Shown: positions 58,250 through 64,000 of the stretch, piece after piece | Position numbering within the stretch: the stretch's first letter is position 1 | Layout: each line of letters opens with the position of its first letter | Origin: Voacanga thouarsii | Lineage: Eukaryota; Streptophyta; Magnoliopsida; Gentianales; Apocynaceae | DNA: 64,000 bases | Reading direction: 5' to 3' | Assembly: GCA_026120185.1 (NCBI GenBank) | Contig: JANUWF010001050.1 | Span: 1,617,001-1,681,000, forward strand | The notes under the pieces: model-generated | Databases searched by the model: none | Told to the model about the DNA's origin: nothing | The model's input: only the letters and a program-made list of their open reading frames with translations | Program-made: the position numbers and the translations under genes

Positions 58250-59274
58250 GTTGGTCAGCAGACATGTTCTTCCACAGCTTGATGGAAAAAGAAACTGATC
58301 TTTGCAATTGTTTCCTTAATGTTCCTTGGGTTTTTGATACATTTTTCTTTCCCTTTTTTTTTTTTTTTTTTTGTGTTGACGCCCGGGGGGCTAAGTGGAG
58401 GCAAAATTTTCCTAGCTATAGCTTAACTTAAGCTATTGACTAAGTGATTCGATATTCTACCTATAAATTAACACGAAACAATTCAATCTGTATCTTCTTA
58501 GACTTGAGATTAAATCTAATTCATACGCAAGTATTAAAAACAATATGTAATATCTCAAAAAGAAAAAATTTTAAATGAATTAAAAAAATACCCATAAAAG
58601 TTTGAGCATTCACAAAAAGTCTTTGACTCATCTGATAAAATTTAAATTTAAATATTAAAATTGAATATTTACATATTAAATTTTAAAAATTAAAGTTTCA
58701 GAATTTTGAAATATAAAATTTGAAATTGATGGTTGAATTAATAATAATTCAGTTTAATACTATATTTTGTTATAATTTAGATTAAATGAAAATGAAAATA
58801 AAAATAAAAATAAAAATAAAATTATTTAATATATTTAGATTTTAATTTAAAAAATATATAATAAGATTTTTAGTACATAATAATAAGTTAAGTGATAGTA
58901 AGAATTCGTTATTAAACACACTAAATAATTAAAAACTTAATATTATTCACTATTAAACACGTTTAATTAATTAATTTTAAGTATTAAATTGGATTATCAA
59001 ATATACTCTTTGTCTAAAGAAAATTAATTAGATTGAAAGAAAAATAAAAGTCATTATTCTATTTGTCATCAAAATGAATTGCAAAGAAGAATCAAAGAAT
59101 AGAATAGAAGAAGCTTGAAGACAGGTTCTTTGTCGTCCTAGAAAACTTATTTCTCATTGGGACTTTTTTTTCCACTTTTTTTAAACCCTCCCCGGTTTGG
59201 CTCTTGTAGATAATTCCAAGGTTCATGCATGCATTAATATGACAATACGGAGATACCTAAATTTTAATGACCTT
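58250..59274. other. 3' flank of the LBD gene, no gene seen
   Basis: A poly-T run at about 58354-58373, a (AAATAAAA)n stretch near 58795-58822, then AT-rich sequence. The poly-T and AATAAA-like motifs could include the LBD polyadenylation region but cannot be pinned down. Confidence 0.5.
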
Positions 59275-59599
59275 CACAACAAGAAAATGGCAGAATTGTG
59301 ACCACGATATTGTCATTTTTGCAACCGATTAGTCCCAGACATGTTAGAGTAGTAGCAAAAAATGAAATCTGCGACTGAAATATGGTCATAGAACCGTCGC
59401 AAATTTCGTTGCCGTGTTGCATCATATTTTAGGGTCTTGCTACCGAATTGTGACTGCACGTCACAATTTTTATTTTTTGTAAAATGCCAATTCGGTCGCA
59501 AATCGATTGCAATCTGCGACTAAAGTTTTTCAATTTTTATTTGATTAATTGCCTATTTCGGTCGCAAATCGGTCGCTAACAAGCAACCACATAGTGTGA

Positions 59600-59960
59600 T
59601 CCATTTACAACCCAGAAATGCCTGTTACAAGAACACAATTCACACAACCCAGAAATGCCCATTACAACCCAGAAATGCCTCAATCCACACATTCAACAAC
59701 CACCATACAACATATCACAATTATACTCAACATATCACAATTACAACCCAGAAATGCCCTCAATTCACACATTCAACAACCACAACTCAATATATCACAA
59801 TTACAACCCAGAAATGCCCTATTACAAAAACACATTTTTCCCATTCAACAACAACCACTCAACATTCAAATCTCCTATTTCCATTCAACAACAACCACTC
59901 AACATCCCATGTTTCATGAACAACAACTCAACATTGAAAATACACGCAATTCAAATAGCA
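59600..59960. repeat. diverged tandem repeats of about 60 bp
   Basis: ATTACAACCCAGAAATGCC recurs five or six times (59607-59822) with CACATTCAACAACCAC units between and after. Overlapping open frames in all three + frames are repeat translations. Confidence 0.85.
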
Positions 59961-60189
59961 TATAACAAGTGCTGCTTCACATAGAAAATTAGTGTTCCAA
60001 TGAACATAAAACATAAGCATTCATTCACATTAAATCTAAAAGTTCTAGAAAATGCGATAAGAGTAATAAAACTTAACCATTCATTCACAGATGGATAGGA
60101 AAGAAAACAAAATATATCAAGTCAAATCATTGTCATTGGATCCTAAGTCACCAACAACAGCAGAAACATTGTTCATGCAAATACTCCTA

Positions 60190-60786
60190 TTGCTTCCTTG
60201 TAGCTCATCTAAAATCTACTGCATCTTCTTCTGTTGGTCTATCAAAAATTGAATTTGCTCATCTTTAGTGGCCAACTTCTTTTCCACCTCACTAAGCTGG
60301 GGAGTAAGGTTAGTAATTGTCTTCTTTTCTGCAGAAGAAGCTTGGGACTGAGATGCACCAATTTGCAAAAAAAAAAAAAAAAAATTCTTTGATTTGTTTA
60401 CTTTCGGAGCCCATCCCATACACATGACCCTTATTTAGTCTCCCTGCAGCAACAAAAAACAATTCTTTCTCATCCATGGATTGCGAGGAACATGAAGAGT
60501 CTTGAGTTTGTTGATTTTGGTGCTCAACAAGGGAACCAATTTTTTTCCTAATAAACAAGACATTATAAATTGGAGCATACAATCTTATGTTGATAAAGGA
60601 AAAGAAAATGTAAACATCAATAAGAAAGAGAATATCTACCCAAGTTTGTTTAGGTTTAGGGTCTACAAATTGTCTCTTTTCAGGACAACCTCTCTGAACA
60701 GTGTGGAGTTGTTCCCAACATTTATGGTATGCGAATTGATTCCCCATTTTATCTCTCTGTACAAAAATGTAAAAAAGTGAAAGCAT
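60190..60786 (-). pseudogene. CACTA TNPA-like gene, C-terminal part
   Basis: Minus strand: CPEKRQFVDPKPKQTWVD, then a poorly conserved or intronic stretch, then DSSCSSQSMDEKELFFVAAG, RLNKGHVYGMGSES, a frameshift across a long A/T run (60365-60383), and QLSEVEKKLATKDEQIQFLI as C-terminal coiled coil. The G(R)..G.VYG(M/L)GS block is the family hallmark. The frameshift and lack of N-terminus indicate a relic. Confidence 0.75.
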
Positions 60787-60842
60787 TCATAATACTAGAG
60801 TGATGTAGTAGGAGTGAGAATAATGGGATGGCAGAAATGGCT

Positions 60843-63780
60843 TGTAACACCCCACGTCCTAGGTACCTAGATAGGGAAGGATGTCGCCCCATCCAAAGGA
60901 CCAGAGATCTTTATAACGAAGTACAAAATAAAACAAAACTGCTAAATAAAATTAAAGGAATAACTCCATTACATCCGGAAGCAAAACTTTTATAAGTCTG
61001 GAACTCAAAACTAGCAAACGTCTCTTGAAACAAATTCAAAAACACAACTAAATAAATAAATTGGAGCTCAACCTTAGCTTCGCCCCGCTCAATGTAAGCA
61101 ATCCCCTGAAATCATGATATAAAATGTGTGAAATTGACATCTCAGTAAGTCCCGTGTGTGCAAATGTCAATTATAACCATCTCGTGTGTGCAAGTTTATC
61201 AAAATTACAAAATCGTGTTTGCAAGTCAATTTCATCAATAATAGTAATACAAAGGAGCATTGCTCAATAAATCCAAAACAGTTCACAGTAAATCATTGTT
61301 TCATCACATTCATAATTCATTAAGTAGGGATTAGCAAATAATTCAACAATATAGTAACACAATCCATATCATGATTACCACCATGATAGCTTCCTAATGT
61401 ATTCTTTCAATAATGGGCAGTGAGGGCACCACCCATTGGGTGAGATACTCCTCCATCTCTACACCAACACTCCGGTTGTCCAACCTGAGTCAACAATGTC
61501 CACATGGACCAATATGCTAGCTCAGACCGGCCTGACTAAGTAGTACTGTCGCCTCTCCAAGTGGAGTTTATCATTTAGAGGTGGCCTCCTGCCAGAAGAC
61601 TCATTCTTGATCTTCGAGACTAGTACCACTAGCCCACCCTCGCTGAGTACTCAACGCTCCTCGGTTAGGGGCAGAATCATTTTCCCTTTTCCGAAAGTCT
61701 TGATTAATTTGATTGCAAAACGTGATTTTTCATAATAGAATTTTTAAATCGTTTGACAATGGTTTAAGAAATCATTTTTTAAGTTGAACAATTAAAATTT
61801 AACAAATTCGTTTTGAAAATAAAATATCCACATTTCCAATCCAAATCTAACAACAATCCAGTATAACACATCATTTTCAGCCAAGGCTCAATCCTTGTGT
61901 CAAAACATCATATTGACATCAATTCCAAATAATATCGTAAAAATTGCTTGCAAACAAGTATCATTTATCAAAACAGTTATGTAGGGACTTACTTGAATAT
62001 ACTCAGCAATCAACCACAGCAATGTTTACCCCTTACTTCAATTCTCTTCCTTATCTAAAATCAATTATTCTCTAATTAGAATCCAAATATTAACCCTCTA
62101 TTATCATGCATCATGAATCCCTATGATCATATTACTCATCTAATTCATCAATGCCATCTAGATGGATTAATTCATCAAATCATCTTTATAGCTTCCCATG
62201 ATCATGCATCTCATCATTATGCATGCTAAAAATCAAATAAACTCATCTAGGCCATTACCTCCCATATTCGCCCACCCTTAATCTTATATAATGAACATAT
62301 TTGCTTCAAAAGGTCTCATCTTTAATGACCACGCAATAGATCTAGGTCATCATAACATTATTTAACTATGTTCAAAGTCATACATGCCTAATTCATTCCA
62401 TTGCTCTTTCAAACTCATCAATCTAGTCTATTTATGCTTTTCGTGCTAACTCTATACATAATAATACCCCCATAAAATCAACCTTATGCAAGACAAAAGG
62501 GATTGAAACCAAAAATACCTCTTAGCGAGACACCTTAAGAGCAAAGGTGACGCCTTTGGTAGTTGCTTAAATTTGCTTTGGAAGGAAGAGTTGATTGGTG
62601 GCTCTTGGACCTTTGTTCAGAAATTTTCAACAATATGGGAGAAGAATCAGCCCCTTGATGACTAAGATTTAGGAGAAAAGAGGAAGATTGATGGAATACA
62701 AGTTGAAAGGGGTTGAAGGATTACTCACCTTTGGTTTAGTTTTCAATTTTAGAAAGGATTGGAGATTGCAATGGATGCAAGCCTTAGAGAGAGAGTGGTG
62801 GCTGGAATTTCCAGATTTAGGGAGTGTTTAGGGTTTGTTTGAGGGCTGGTTGATGAAGGAGCTAGGCTAGGGTCGGGTGTTTTAGGGTTTGGAAGAGGTG
62901 TTTCTTGTTTTGGGCTTTTGATCACAAGAAGGAAAGGTGATAACTTTTGGTCTCCTTGGTTTGGACGAAATTGTGTAAGGTTTTGGGAGGTTTTTGGTGG
63001 CTGTTTCTGGTTGTTATGGTGGCCGAAAGTAAGAGGGAAACGAGAAGGAAAGATGCTAATTTTCTGGCTACTCTTGGACGAGATTAGGAGGGGGAAGATT
63101 AGGGTTTGTGTAATTGTTTTTGTTGGGCTGCTAGAGGGGTTTTTGGTGCAGGTTTTGAGTTGGAAATTTCATGCAGAAGGGGGCTAGGGTGGCCGAACTT
63201 CTGAGGGCAAGAGGGGCTGAAATTCTAGTTTCCTTTTGGCTAAAATCGAGTCCTAATTGGTTAGGGTTTTCTCAGTTAACGTAGCTAGGTTTTGGAAGTG
63301 TTTTAAGTAAGTTATTCCTCCCTATGTGGCGGCTGATTATAAGGAAATTTTCCAGAAATCCTAGAAAGGATTTAGGTCATTTATTTAGAGAATAGTTTAA
63401 TTAATTTTCTATATTAATTTGAGTAATTTTAAATAATTTTAAACAGTTATTTGATAAGGAAGTTTTTGGTTTCCTAATCCTTGTAACTATTGAATTTCCC
63501 CTTCCTTTTTCCCCCTTTAAAATTTCGAAACCCTTGGCTTAATCCAAGGGACAAACATCTCATTTTATTCCATCCCTTGGCCTTCTATTTTCTATAAAAT
63601 AAAAAAAAAAGATTATGATAGGATATTAAGAATAAAATTTTAATTTACCAATTTCATAAAATAATTTTCAAGATAAAACACACCCCCAATTTTTAGGGAA
63701 TTAGTCTCCAAGACCTTAAGGATTTCAGCCAAGGTTAGCAAAAATTAGGGTAGAAGGAAAATAAAAGGAAGGAAAGAATT
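60843..63780 (-). repeat. TGTAACACCCC-type repeat, possibly a gypsy-type LTR
   Basis: Starts TGTAACACCCCACGTCC, with GGATGTCGCCCC, CTCAGTAAG and CTCTACACC...CCGGTTGTCCA shared with 5931-6539. Orientation is inferred: read as complement, the end would be ...GGGGTGTTACA and the stretch 62750-63345 looks like a leader (CCCTAA- and CTCTCTCT-rich) with a TATAATC motif near 63345. No internal polyprotein or second copy is in the window. The 89-aa frame at 62918-63187 is not recognised. The right limit is uncertain. Confidence 0.45.
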
Positions 63781-63792
63781 TGAAATAGCTAG

Positions 63793-63874
63793 GATTCGAA
63801 CTCAAGCCTACCAAAGAACACACACCAAGCTCTATCCACTAAACCACATTGATTCCTAGCAAGTATTCTCCTAA
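63793..63874 (-). ncRNA. tRNA-like sequence with pol III box A and box B
   Basis: On the minus strand, TGGTTTAGTGG (box A-like) and AGTTCGAATCC (box B-like) are about 33 nt apart. The ends GCTAGGAATC and GAATCCTAGC are nearly complementary. A genuine T-arm is not formed, so it is probably a tRNA-derived SINE head or a tRNA-like motif within the surrounding repeat rather than a working tRNA gene. Confidence 0.4.
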
Positions 63875-64000
63875 TAAATTCTCTTCAATAAAATAAAACT
63901 CAACTACCTCAAGCCCAAATTAATTCATGCAACAACAAATTGACATTTTCATGAAAATACTCCAAATCATCAAATGTAATATAACTCAATATGACATGCA
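63875..64000. other. right edge, no feature seen
   Basis: AT-rich sequence without an identifiable feature. Confidence 0.6.

Larger units (their letters stand above)
59275..60842 (-). mobile_element. 3' end of a CACTA element in minus orientation
   Basis: The left limit CACAACAAGAAAATGGCAGA is a one-base variant of the CACTACAAG terminus. It is followed by repeats GGTCGCAAATCGRTYGC (59400-59580) and, on the minus strand, a TNPA-like gene. In minus orientation TNPA next to the terminus is the usual En/Spm 3' layout. The right side is cut by the TGTAACACCCC repeat at 60843. Confidence 0.65.

Noticed and set aside
62918..63187. 89-aa Trp/Gly-rich frame as a gene
   Set aside because: No domain; it lies in the leader-like part of the TGTAACACCCC repeat and is biased by G/T-rich composition.

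Overview
This is a strongly AT-rich plant nuclear window. It is dominated by nested and decayed transposable elements and contains one apparently intact host gene. The plant assignment rests on an intact LOB-domain (LBD) gene with a correctly placed intron, two copies of an RWP-RK (RKD-type) gene, Ty1/copia elements with plant-type gag-pol, and En/Spm-type CACTA elements with TNPD (Tnp2-DUF4218-DUF4216) and TNPA genes. The species cannot be named from sequence alone.

Layout. 1-2600: AT/GT microsatellites, a minus-strand PIF/Harbinger transposase relic (598-1286) and a CACTA terminus. 2600-9062: a roughly 2.5 kb block present twice in tandem (3370-5930 and 6540-9062). Each copy has promoter-like tandem repeats followed by a CACTA 5' end, and the copies are separated by a piece of a TGTAACACCCC-type repeat. 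7239-39082: an outer autonomous-type CACTA element reading left to right (TNPD, then TNPA). Its transposase gene is broken twice. The first break is a hAT element of about 15.2 kb (10989-26170, perfect 8-bp target duplication), which itself contains a solo copia LTR and a complete 9.2 kb copia element (16549-25725). The second is a non-autonomous CACTA (26526-35226), which carries an RWP-RK gene copy in antisense that is in turn interrupted by a copia fragment. 39083-43380: sparse sequence with a 153-bp direct repeat pair and a small tandem array. 43384-46736: the 3' half of another CACTA (TNPA plus a long array of CCTACCAAA repeats).

47137-52465: a copia element with a perfect GAGAT target duplication. 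Its zinc-knuckle, protease and most of its integrase are replaced by a second antisense RWP-RK gene copy of about 1.6 kb. 52471-57000: intergenic, with a Stowaway-type MITE and an RNase H-like relic. 57136-58249: the LBD gene (two exons, 175 aa, TATA box). 59275-60842: the TNPA end of a minus-strand CACTA. 60843 to the right edge: a long TGTAACACCCC repeat, possibly a gypsy-type LTR, and a tRNA-like pol III promoter signature.

The most notable observation is that the same RWP-RK gene, with introns and upstream region, sits inside a class II element (CACTA) and a class I element (copia) about 15 kb apart. Both copies are antisense to the window, and each is broken by its own nonsense mutations. 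RWP-RK/RKD proteins are plant regulators of egg-cell and embryo programmes, so element-borne antisense copies could matter as small-RNA sources. That role is inference; the gene structure itself is read directly from the sequence.
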